Assembly (NCBI RefSeq): GCF_040549485.1
Contig: NZ_JBEPTK010000004.1
Span: 372,001-436,000, forward strand
DNA: 64,000 bases
Reading direction: 5' to 3'
Source: Constrictibacter sp. MBR-5
GTDB lineage: Bacteria > Pseudomonadota > Alphaproteobacteria > JAJUGE01
The translations under genes and the position numbers were made by a program. Positions 26,237 to 34,251 of the stretch are shown here, piece after piece. Numbering within the stretch: position 1 is the first letter of the stretch; each line of letters begins with the position of its first letter. The notes below the pieces were generated by a model. The model did no database searches, was not told the DNA's origin, and was given only the letters and a program-made list of their open reading frames with translations.

Positions 26237-26985
26237 CGGAGCATCTCGCCCTCGGCCGCGCCCGCACCGGGCAGGTCTGCGATCTCACGCACCAGCTTGG
26301 TGCGAATGGCCGTGGCGAAGGCGTCGAAATCCGCGGCCGGTACGATGAAGGCGCCGGCGCCACCGATGACGTTCGCCTCGTAATAGGCGTCGCGGTCGGT
26401 AGCGCCGGGCCAGCCCCCGGGACCCGGGCGGCCGTTCAGGATCGGCAGCCCGTTGATCGTTATGCCGCGCGCCACCGCCTCGTCGCGGGCCGCGCCGACG
26501 GGGCGGCCACTGTTGTTGTAGCCGTCGCCGGACACGTCGATCACCCGTCGCAGGCCTTCGAAGCCGTTGCCCTCAAACAGGTCGGAGGATAGGTCGATCG
26601 CCGCCGAAATGGACGTCCACCGCTCGGCGTGTTGCGGCTGTGCCTGGAGTTCCACCGCGAAGTCGGCCGCCGAGCCGCCGTCTTCGATCAGCCGCCACGC
26701 GACGACGATCCGCTGATGATGCTCGCCGGCCCATTCCATGTAGGTCACCGCGATCCGGCCGAAGGGGCCGCCACGGACGGCCTTCACGACATCGGCATGC
26801 GTCAGCGCCTCGACATAGCCGCGCCGCTGCAGCGCAGCCTCCTCCGGATCGATGCTGCCCGACACGTCCACCGCGAGGACGAGCTCGATGTCGACCGGCA
26901 GGTCGCTCGCAGACGCCGGGCCGGCGGCGGCCGCGAGGAAGGTCGCGAGCAGCGAGACGACGACGAGGCGGCAAAGGAGCGGCAC
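26233..26985 (-). CDS. Secreted DUF1194 von Willebrand factor A-like protein
   Basis: A 250-residue exported protein with a signal peptide (about 1-27, ending GPASASD) followed by a VWA-like DUF1194 domain. The MIDAS metal site appears as DVSGSID (D-x-S-x-S) near residue 40, and RRVIDVSGDGYNNSG repeats the pattern later. The function of DUF1194 is not known to me; VWA domains usually mediate metal-dependent protein contacts, here probably in the periplasm or outside. It is transcribed away from the Ldh2-type gene, ending head-on against the hydrolase with shared stop bases. Confidence 0.8.
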   Translation of the reverse strand: MPLLCRLVVVSLLATFLAAAAGPASASDLPVDIELVLAVDVSGSIDPEEAALQRRGYVEALTHADVVKAVRGGPFGRIAVTYMEWAGEHHQRIVVAWRLIEDGGSAADFAVELQAQPQHAERWTSISAAIDLSSDLFEGNGFEGLRRVIDVSGDGYNNSGRPVGAARDEAVARGITINGLPILNGRPGPGGWPGATDRDAYYEANVIGGAGAFIVPAADFDAFATAIRTKLVREIADLPGAGAAEGEMLR

Positions 26986-27060
26986 GAGACGCCTCCCACG
27001 GGACCTGCCGCACAGTGAAACGCATGCCGGCCGGATCCGCCAGCCCGGTCGCGGGTCCGG

Positions 27061-28146
27061 TCAGACGGCGGCGCCGTCGATGTCCGCCTGCGGCACGCCG
27101 AGTTCGCGCGCCGTCGCGGCGATGCCGCGCCATGCATCGTCCGGAAGCGGCACGCCTTCCGCCAGCCGCGTGCGGCGGTAGCGGTCCTCCGTCTCGCCCG
27201 GCAGCAGCACCTCGCCGCCCGGCTCCGCCGGCCGGGCGCCCTGCACGAATTCGAGATAGGTCCGCATCTCCTCCCCAAAGAAGCCGTCGGTGTCAAAGAA
27301 CTCGACCGTCATGTAGATCGACAGCATGCCGTTCGAGAACTGCCGCGGCGATGGGCCGGCCGTGCCGTTGCCGGTGAACGCCCCGCCCAGCAGCTCGCAC
27401 ATCAGCGCCAGCCCGGACCCCTTGTGCTCGCCCATCGCGCGGATGGCGCCGCGGTTCTCGCGCTTGTCGGGTGGCGCGTCCGGCCCGGCGTCGCCGTAGA
27501 GCGTCGCCGGGTCGTTCGTGAGCCGCCCGTCCGGCTCGATCAGCGCGCCCGGCGGCACCGGCTTGCCTCCCTTCGCAGCCACCAGCACCTTGCCCTCGGC
27601 CACCACCGAGGTCGCGAAGTCGAGGATCAGCGGCGTGTCCCCCTTGCGCGGCACGCCGACGCAGAAGGGCGCGGTCGAGAAGCGCTTGTCGACGCCCCCG
27701 AAGGGCGCCACCAGCACGCTTCCCGCGGCATTGACGAAATGCACCGAGACCTGCCCCGCCTCGGCCGCCATCTCGGCCCAGTCGCCGACCCGGCCGACAT
27801 GCCCGGCATGGCGCAGCGAGACGATCGACAGCCCGCTGGCCGCCGCCTTCTCGATGCCGATCCGCACCGCCTGGGGCGCCACCGTCTGGCCGAAGCCGTA
27901 TTGGCCGTCGAGCACCGCCATCACCGGCGAATCCTTCACGACCTTCACGGTGCGGTCGGCGACCACGGCACCGGCGCGCAATTGCTGCACGTAGCGCGGG
28001 ACCCGCACCACACCGTGACTGTCGTGCCCGACCAGGTTCGCGGAGACGAGGTAACGGCCGATCCGTTCGGCCTCGGCGGCGGAACAGCCCGCGCGCGCGA
28101 AAATGTCCGCGACCAGCCGTTCCAGTCTCTTGGCGTCGATCAGCAC
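27061..28146 (-). CDS. Malate/L-lactate dehydrogenase family (Ldh2/YlbC type) oxidoreductase
   Basis: A 361-residue NAD(P)-dependent dehydrogenase of the type II malate/L-lactate dehydrogenase family, which reduces or oxidises small 2-oxo/2-hydroxy acids (malate, lactate, ureidoglycolate, diketogulonate) without a Rossmann fold. Typical regions are NLVGHDSHGVVRVPRYV with the catalytic His, LRHAGHVGRVGDWAEMA, and MGEHKGSGLALMCELLGG. The GTG start at 28146 is supported by a very good ribosome-binding site (GAGGAGGGG). Substrate is unknown; neighbours give no firm hint. Confidence 0.85.
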   Translation of the reverse strand: MLIDAKRLERLVADIFARAGCSAAEAERIGRYLVSANLVGHDSHGVVRVPRYVQQLRAGAVVADRTVKVVKDSPVMAVLDGQYGFGQTVAPQAVRIGIEKAAASGLSIVSLRHAGHVGRVGDWAEMAAEAGQVSVHFVNAAGSVLVAPFGGVDKRFSTAPFCVGVPRKGDTPLILDFATSVVAEGKVLVAAKGGKPVPPGALIEPDGRLTNDPATLYGDAGPDAPPDKRENRGAIRAMGEHKGSGLALMCELLGGAFTGNGTAGPSPRQFSNGMLSIYMTVEFFDTDGFFGEEMRTYLEFVQGARPAEPGGEVLLPGETEDRYRRTRLAEGVPLPDDAWRGIAATARELGVPQADIDGAAV

Positions 28147-28344
28147 TGACGTTCCCCTCCTCGATAGCTTCTCCAGATATTCGGCGGTTTGCCGCCCGGT
28201 GGGAAGGCCGTGCGTTGCACGTGTCACATCCCGCGGCAATGGCCATGCTCCTGCGCTCGCGGCGGTGGCGAACATGGCGGCGTTCGCGTAAAACCGTCGC
28301 TGGCCCCGGCCTCGAAGACACATCGCGAGCGACAGGAACCCTTT

Positions 28345-31300
28345 ATGCAGCTGGCCAAGCGCCCCGTCACTTTCGCGCGCAGCGTCGCCTTCATCCTGAT
28401 GATGGGGGCCGCGGCGCCCGCCCTGGCTCAGACTCAGAGCGACATTCCGTCGCTTCCCGGTGGCTTCAGCATCAACGACCTTCCCCCCGACATCCAGCAA
28501 CAGCTTCGGTCGGGCTCCGGCACGGCGCCGCCGCCGACGCTGGCGCCAGAGGAGCGGGAGCCGCGCTCGGTCGGCGCCAGTCCGGCAGCCGCCGCCCAAC
28601 CTTCGCTTCTTGAGGAGCAGTATAGTCGGCGTGCCGGCCGCCCCATGGAGCAGATCGGCTACGAGGTCTTCGGACCCAACGCCGGCGTGACGTTCCGAGA
28701 GGTCGGAGCCGTACAGGACGGTTACATTCTCGGCGTCGGCGACCAGATCGTGGTGCATATGCGGGGCCGGACCAACCGGACCGACATGGTACAGGTCGAC
28801 CGGGAAGGGGCGGTTGTGCTCCCCGAGTTTCCGCCGATACCGGTCGCGGGCATCTCGTTCGGTGAATTCAAGGCGGTGCTCAAACGTGAAGCCGCCCAAC
28901 GCATGCTCGGCACAGAAGTCTTCGTGTCGCTGGGCCAGGTGCGCGAAATCAGCGTTACGATGACCGGCGAGGTCACCAATCCGGGCGTTCTCACGCTCAG
29001 TAGCCAGGCTTCATTGATCGACGCGCTGCGCCTAGCGGGGGGCATGAAGAAGACCGGCAGCCTGCGCGGCGTGAGGATCATCCGGGAAGGCACGAACATT
29101 CCTGTCGATCTCTACGACTTCGTATTCGGCCGCTCCGACACAGGCACCCTCTCCCTGACGAACGGCGACCGCATCTATGTGCCGGTGATCGGCACCACGG
29201 TCGGATTGTCAGGACAGGCGAAGCGGCCGGGAATCTACGAGTTGGCGCCTGGCTCAGAGTCCATCACGACCAGCGGGCTCGTCGAAATGGGCGGTGGCGT
29301 TGGAGTCCGTGGACGTTACCGGTATGCAGTGCTGCGTGTCTTGCCGGATGGCACCGAACGCTTGGTCAGCCTCGACCGACCGTCAGGTCAGCCAATCGGC
29401 AGCGGCGAAATCCTCTTTGTGGAGACGGCGACCGACGTCACGGTCGGGACGGTGTCGCTCGCCGGTCATGCGAGGCTCCCCGGTCCGTACCCGCTGTCCA
29501 GCGCACGATCGGTAAGGGCGCTGGTCCGCGGTTATGAGGGTCTGCTGCCGGATCCTTATCTGCCGTTCGCAGTCGTAGAGACGGCCGACCCGCAGACACG
29601 CGCCAGCCGCTTCGACAAATTCGACCTCGGTGCCGCTCTTTCCGGCCGACGTGACATTCCGCTCTCCAGCGGCGACAAAGTCTTCCTGTTCGGCTTGGAG
29701 GAGATCAGGTTCTTAGCGTCGACAGAGGTTGCGGCGGCATTGGCAGGGCAGCCCTCTCAAGGTAGTTGCGCGGGAATTGACTTCCTGACCCGCTGGGTCC
29801 TGGCGAACCCCAATTCAGATCTGGCTTCCGGTCAATTCTCGACCGCCTTGCAGAGACTGGTGGGACCTCGGCTCGCTGCCGTCGACCAGAACAAGACGGG
29901 CAAGACGTGCCCCGCGGTCTTCGACCAGAACCCGCGGCTGCTGACATTCGCCCTGCAGAACTCCATTGTCGTACTTGGAAACGTCCTTAACCCTGGGGCC
30001 TATCCGGTCGCGGCACCTGATGGCATCGACCAAGTGATGGCCTTGGCGAGAGCCCTTTCCGGCGGACGCCAAAGTTCCGTCCAGGCGGTCGGCGCCACGG
30101 CTGAACTGAACCGGTTGGCGGCGGAGAGGGCGTCTGGCGTGAGGCGGCCAGCCGAGCGTCCCACGGTGAGGCGGAGTGCCGCCGTGGCCGACGTGGTCGA
30201 GATTGACGAGGACCGCGTCCAGTTGGTTGGACACGTGCGGTTTCCGGGAACCAGAAGTCTGGCTTCCGCTCCCACCGTTAAAGACCTGATCGGCGATCAG
30301 ACTCAGTTCAAGCTGGACCCGTATCTCCTCTACGGCCTCATCCTGCGGCGGAACCCTGACACTTTCATGCGGGAAGTCATCCCCTTCTCGCCTGCGAGCG
30401 CCATGTCGGGCGGCGATCCCATCCCACTCGCGAGCCGTGACGTGGTCCGGATTTTCGGCTTCCAGGAAATACAGCGGCTCGTCCAGGGCGGCGGTCAGGC
30501 GCCGCCTGCGTCGGCAGGAGATGCATCCCCGGCTCAGGGACAGGCGGGGACCGGAGCCGGCAGCCCGACTGGACCAGCGGGTACCGCCGGGCCAATCGTG
30601 CCAGGCGGGCAGACGGGCCCCCTCGGTCAGGGCGGCCCGGCGCCGTCGCAGGCACAGCAGCAGGCCGGAGGCGCAATCGGCTCGCCAGGCGGCCCCGGTC
30701 AGGGCCCCGGCTCGGTACCGGGCCAATTTGGCCAGTCTTCTGGACAATCCGGCCAATCAGCCGTGATGACAGGCCCGTCCGGCGCGGCACTCAGCCGCTT
30801 AGGAACGATCGACACGTCATCGGCGGGGGCCGTACCCTCCGGTGATCAGGCGGCGGAGCAGCCGAGCGAACCCGGCACGTTGGCGCCCGAGACTTTGGGG
30901 CGCCTGCTCGCCGACGCATCGGTCGAACTGCTGGGACAGGTCGTCGTGCCCGGCCGCTATCCGATCGTCGGCGAACTGTCCCTCGACAAAGTCCTTTCGG
31001 CAGCCGGCGGCGTCGCCGCACGCGCCGACATGGGTGCCGTCGAGATTACCCGCTTCGTCCTCGCCCCTGATCGGAACGAAATGGAAGTGGAGCGGCAGCT
31101 TCATGACCTTCGCCTGATCGCACCGACTGCGATCAGCGTGAGCGCGGGCACGGTCGTTCTCATCAACCCGCTCATCTCGCAACAGGAAATTGGGCTAGTA
31201 GAGATCCGTGGCGAGGTGAAGCGTCCAGGGCGCTACGGAATTGTGCGCGGTGAAAAGCTCAGCTCATTGATTCAGCGTGCCGGAGGTCTGCAGCCGCTGG

Positions 31301-31938
31301 CCTACCCTACCGGCGCGGTATTTACGCGCGCAGCCGTCCGGCAGTCCGAGGCGCAGGCTCGCAGCCGAGCCGTAAGCGAGTTTCACCGCGCACTGATCGG
31401 ACGCATGTCGGAACCAGCCAGCAAGACCAACGAGCAGCTGACGCCTCAGCAGATCGACGTGATTACCGATCTGCTCGGCAAGCTTCAAAGCACCGACGCT
31501 CTTGGCCGAATGGTCGTCGAGTTGAATCCGATCGTGCTTCAGCAGCGACCGGAATTCGATGTCACCCTTGAGGGGGGCGATCAGATCACGATCCCGCGGC
31601 GGCCTCTGTCCGTGTTCATCTCGGGAGAAGTTTTCAATCCGGGTGCACAGCAGTTCTCCACGACGACCAGCATCAGCGAATACCTGGAGGCGGCGGGCGG
31701 TGTGACGGACGACGCTGACCTCTCGAACGCCTTCATCATCCGTCCCAACGGGTCCGCCATGCGCATCAACTTTTCGGTCTGGGGCTCGTCGAACGACGAG
31801 ATCCTGCCTGGGTCGTGGATCGTGGTGCCGCGCGACATTGCGCCGTTCCGGATGCGCGAGTTCGCGACCACCGTAACACAGATATTCAGCCAGCTGGCGG
31901 TGAGCGCCGCCTCGATCGCGGTCATCAGCCGCAACTAG
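28345..31938 (+). CDS. Very large polysaccharide-export-type outer membrane protein with multiple SLBB repeats
   Basis: A 1197-residue secreted protein. A signal peptide (1-28, AxA site before QTQSD) is followed by a Poly_export (PES) domain at about 130-215 (GVGDQIVVHMRG). I count eight SLBB-like repeats, each with a V-x-G-x-V-x-x-P-G core, for example TGEVTNPGVLTL, SGQAKRPGIYEL, GNVLNPGAYPV, GQVVVPGRYPI, GEVKRPGRYGI and SGEVFNPGAQQF. Residues about 714-815 form a Gly/Pro/Gln/Ser-rich linker that splits the repeats five and three. There is no lipobox Cys. The C-terminus (about 1160-1197) could form the membrane helix seen in Wza. Known relatives (Wza, KpsD) are 370-560 residues with two or three SLBB units, so this is an oversized member. 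GACAGGAA precedes the ATG at 28345. It points toward a lipoprotein and Wzi gene on the other strand. Confidence 0.85.
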   Translation: MQLAKRPVTFARSVAFILMMGAAAPALAQTQSDIPSLPGGFSINDLPPDIQQQLRSGSGTAPPPTLAPEEREPRSVGASPAAAAQPSLLEEQYSRRAGRPMEQIGYEVFGPNAGVTFREVGAVQDGYILGVGDQIVVHMRGRTNRTDMVQVDREGAVVLPEFPPIPVAGISFGEFKAVLKREAAQRMLGTEVFVSLGQVREISVTMTGEVTNPGVLTLSSQASLIDALRLAGGMKKTGSLRGVRIIREGTNIPVDLYDFVFGRSDTGTLSLTNGDRIYVPVIGTTVGLSGQAKRPGIYELAPGSESITTSGLVEMGGGVGVRGRYRYAVLRVLPDGTERLVSLDRPSGQPIGSGEILFVETATDVTVGTVSLAGHARLPGPYPLSSARSVRALVRGYEGLLPDPYLPFAVVETADPQTRASRFDKFDLGAALSGRRDIPLSSGDKVFLFGLEEIRFLASTEVAAALAGQPSQGSCAGIDFLTRWVLANPNSDLASGQFSTALQRLVGPRLAAVDQNKTGKTCPAVFDQNPRLLTFALQNSIVVLGNVLNPGAYPVAAPDGIDQVMALARALSGGRQSSVQAVGATAELNRLAAERASGVRRPAERPTVRRSAAVADVVEIDEDRVQLVGHVRFPGTRSLASAPTVKDLIGDQTQFKLDPYLLYGLILRRNPDTFMREVIPFSPASAMSGGDPIPLASRDVVRIFGFQEIQRLVQGGGQAPPASAGDASPAQGQAGTGAGSPTGPAGTAGPIVPGGQTGPLGQGGPAPSQAQQQAGGAIGSPGGPGQGPGSVPGQFGQSSGQSGQSAVMTGPSGAALSRLGTIDTSSAGAVPSGDQAAEQPSEPGTLAPETLGRLLADASVELLGQVVVPGRYPIVGELSLDKVLSAAGGVAARADMGAVEITRFVLAPDRNEMEVERQLHDLRLIAPTAISVSAGTVVLINPLISQQEIGLVEIRGEVKRPGRYGIVRGEKLSSLIQRAGGLQPLAYPTGAVFTRAAVRQSEAQARSRAVSEFHRALIGRMSEPASKTNEQLTPQQIDVITDLLGKLQSTDALGRMVVELNPIVLQQRPEFDVTLEGGDQITIPRRPLSVFISGEVFNPGAQQFSTTTSISEYLEAAGGVTDDADLSNAFIIRPNGSAMRINFSVWGSSNDEILPGSWIVVPRDIAPFRMREFATTVTQIFSQLAVSAASIAVISRN

Positions 31939-32206
31939 GAGACTGGCATGCACGACGCCCGACGCGGGCTACCGCGCCGGGCATCGGTGTTTCTGGAGCG
32001 AAGACGTCGGCGGTTCGACATCACCGCGAGCGGCACAACCCTGCTCCGAGCACTGCACCGTAACCGCGCTGTCTACTTGCCCCCAGTGCTTTGTATCGTA
32101 TTCAGAATCCCGCTGTCGCCGCCAGCGCCGGTGCCGGTGTGGGTCCGACCGATGCGGCCGCTGAAGTTACGCGCTCAACGGCCCCTTCGCGTACACAACT
32201 GCGATA
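31939..32206. other. Gene-free stretch between convergent genes
   Basis: 268 bases between the SLBB protein and the convergent lipoprotein gene. I see no convincing open frame, no strong terminator hairpin and no repeat here. Its composition is more mixed (several AT-rich patches) than the flanking genes. Confidence 0.5.
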
Positions 32207-32587
32207 TCAGGATACCGGTTGCAGGCGACGGATGCGGTTGATCCGGAGCGTGCGATAGGTGTCGCAGGTCGACCATGCGGCGAGTTGGCCGGTAACCTCG
32301 ACGCGCTCACCTTCCATCACCCCGCCCAAAGTCCCCACCAGGGCATAAGGGTCCTCGCCGGGCACGGTGAGCAGATGGCATTGGTTGGGATCCGCCGCCA
32401 CCAGAGTGACTTGCCCCTCCACTGTCACCCTCACTTCGTCCCGCCATACCGCCTGCACGTTGCTGGAACCGCGGCTTTCCGCGGCGGCGCCGCCGAAGCC
32501 GAGGTCCGTCATGAGGCCCTGACCCGTCGCGCAGCCGCCGAGGGATGCGATGGCGGCGAGCGCGGCGAGATTTCTGATGATGCGCAT
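32207..32587 (-). CDS. Small predicted lipoprotein with OB-fold-like domain
   Basis: 126 residues. The N-terminus has a short charged start (MRIIRN), a hydrophobic segment and a lipobox LGGC at about 19-22, so it is probably lipidated and membrane-anchored. The mature part, with VTVEGQVTLVAADPNQCHLL and GERVEVTGQLAAWSTCDTYR, looks like a small beta-barrel of the OB type similar to DUF5818-like proteins; that resemblance is from pattern only. Two Cys remain that could form a disulfide. The start could lie 13 codons further upstream. It begins 20 bases after the Wzi-like gene and is probably co-transcribed with it. Confidence 0.7.
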   Translation of the reverse strand: MRIIRNLAALAAIASLGGCATGQGLMTDLGFGGAAAESRGSSNVQAVWRDEVRVTVEGQVTLVAADPNQCHLLTVPGEDPYALVGTLGGVMEGERVEVTGQLAAWSTCDTYRTLRINRIRRLQPVS

Positions 32588-32607
32588 GCTGGGTCCCGGC
32601 TTTTGCG

Positions 32608-34116
32608 TCAGGGTCGGTAGAGCCATCGGGCGTCGACGGCGAAGAGCGGGTCACGGTCGCCCGGAGTATCGGGTTGATCCGTCTGGTAGCGAAGGCCGAA
32701 CGCCAGCGACGACCGGTCGAGCGGCACCTCAAGGCCGAGTTCGAACACGTCGATGTCCTCGGAGGTGGCACTCACCGCGTTGCCGCCGGGGCTGCCATCG
32801 CGATTCACGTCTGCATGATGGTAGGCGCCGCGATAGATCCAGCCGCGATCGTCGGTGAGAATTCCGATCGCCGAAAGCAGACGCGTGTCGTTGTCCAACG
32901 CATGGGCGATCGGCCGCCCGCGATAGCGATAGCCGGTCCTGTAGATGAAGTGGTTGTAGGTCAGGTCGTATCTCTTGTCCGAATTGAGCACGCTGGCGGC
33001 CGTATCGGAATATTCCGTGACGAAGCGCCAGTGAGCCCCGCCCGCGCCGGCCGCACCGGCGAGCGACATCCCGACCAATCCGGTGGCGCGGCTAGGGAAA
33101 CCCCCGGCTTCGTCGTCTCCGATATACTGCGCATAGCCGGCATATGCCAAGCTTCCGATATGGCCGGCATAGCGGGCGTCGAAGCCCGCGAGTTGGTTCG
33201 ACGGGTCGCTCGCGTCGCCGGTGTTGTCCCGTCCGGTGACGGCATCGAACCAGGTGCCGGCACTGCAGGATCGGTCTTCGCCGCAGATCTGGAAGGTTCG
33301 CGACGCCGCGAGTTCGAGTCCGGGCAGCGGATTGACGGAAAGCCGCATCCCCGCGATCAGCGGATCCTTCACCGCTCGATCCCGCTCCTCAAGGACGCCG
33401 ACGAAGACGTTGGCCTGCCACGGCCCGAGCCAGCGCAGCACCGGTAGCTCGGAGCCTTTCGGGTCGTTTCGCATGACGCCTACGCGCGGAAACGGCCGGG
33501 CGCTGTTCGACAGGATCAGGCTGCTGTTCCAGCCCGGCCCCCACCACTGATCCGTCAGCCCGCCATAGAGCAGCCAGTCGTGGGTCTCGTGTGCGACATA
33601 GCTTCCGTCCAGACGCAGTTCATCGTCGCTGAAATCCGCCTCCGACTGTCCGCCGATGCTGAGCCGCACCGCCGTCGACGGCCACATATATTCGGCCTGC
33701 GCCGTCGCATCCCATTCGTCGCGCGCCCGCTGTTCGAAGCCGCGCACCAGCGCCGGCGCGTTCGAGGCGGAGACGCTGACCGTCGCGCGCCACCGTTCGG
33801 TTTCGGTCTCGGCGAGATAGCGCTCGCGCACCCGCTCGAGCGCCGCGGCGACGTGGGGTGGCAGGCCGCTACGAACTGGACGAGTCATGGCGCCGGCGAA
33901 CTGCGCCCACGGAATGGGCCACGTCGTAACCGGCCCGGGAACCACCCGCCACGCCTCCAGCAGCTCGATGTCGCTGCGCAGGTTTCGGTCCCCCGGATCG
34001 ATCCACGGCGCTGCCGTAGCCGCGGGCACCGGGGCCAGCCCCAGCGCAATGCCGAAGAACATCACCGCGGCCGGACTGCAGGCTGCGAACCTCATCCGCC
34101 GATCCGGCACTGACAT
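32608..34116 (-). CDS. wzi: Wzi-family capsule assembly outer membrane protein
   Basis: About 502 residues with a signal peptide (ending near ATAAPW) and a beta-rich barrel that ends RWLYRP. It resembles the capsule assembly Wzi family: an N-terminal periplasmic part (DRNLRSDIELLEAW, typical of bacterial Wzi-like porins), the conserved YGGLTDQWWGPGW region and NHFIYRTGYRYRGRPIAHALDND. Wzi anchors capsule or exopolysaccharide at the cell surface. ATG 34116 is used; ATG 34095 gives a shorter signal peptide and is equally possible. No capsule biosynthesis genes lie beside it, only the SLBB export protein. Confidence 0.85.
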   Translation of the reverse strand: MSVPDRRMRFAACSPAAVMFFGIALGLAPVPAATAAPWIDPGDRNLRSDIELLEAWRVVPGPVTTWPIPWAQFAGAMTRPVRSGLPPHVAAALERVRERYLAETETERWRATVSVSASNAPALVRGFEQRARDEWDATAQAEYMWPSTAVRLSIGGQSEADFSDDELRLDGSYVAHETHDWLLYGGLTDQWWGPGWNSSLILSNSARPFPRVGVMRNDPKGSELPVLRWLGPWQANVFVGVLEERDRAVKDPLIAGMRLSVNPLPGLELAASRTFQICGEDRSCSAGTWFDAVTGRDNTGDASDPSNQLAGFDARYAGHIGSLAYAGYAQYIGDDEAGGFPSRATGLVGMSLAGAAGAGGAHWRFVTEYSDTAASVLNSDKRYDLTYNHFIYRTGYRYRGRPIAHALDNDTRLLSAIGILTDDRGWIYRGAYHHADVNRDGSPGGNAVSATSEDIDVFELGLEVPLDRSSLAFGLRYQTDQPDTPGDRDPLFAVDARWLYRP

Positions 34117-34251
34117 TGGGGGGCGGCAGGCAAGGGCTGGCAAGTCTCGTTTGGCGGCTCCCGCACTATGGAGCACACGGCCAGTGCGAACAAGTTCCGC
34201 CCCGTTAACAGGATCTTACGCAAACATGCCGATCCTGTCGGGTGCACGGCG

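Noticed and set aside
30488-30790. Gly/Pro/Gln-rich segment of the SLBB protein as a frameshift or assembly error
   Set aside because: The frame stays open, SLBB units continue normally after it, and low-complexity linkers are common in envelope proteins.
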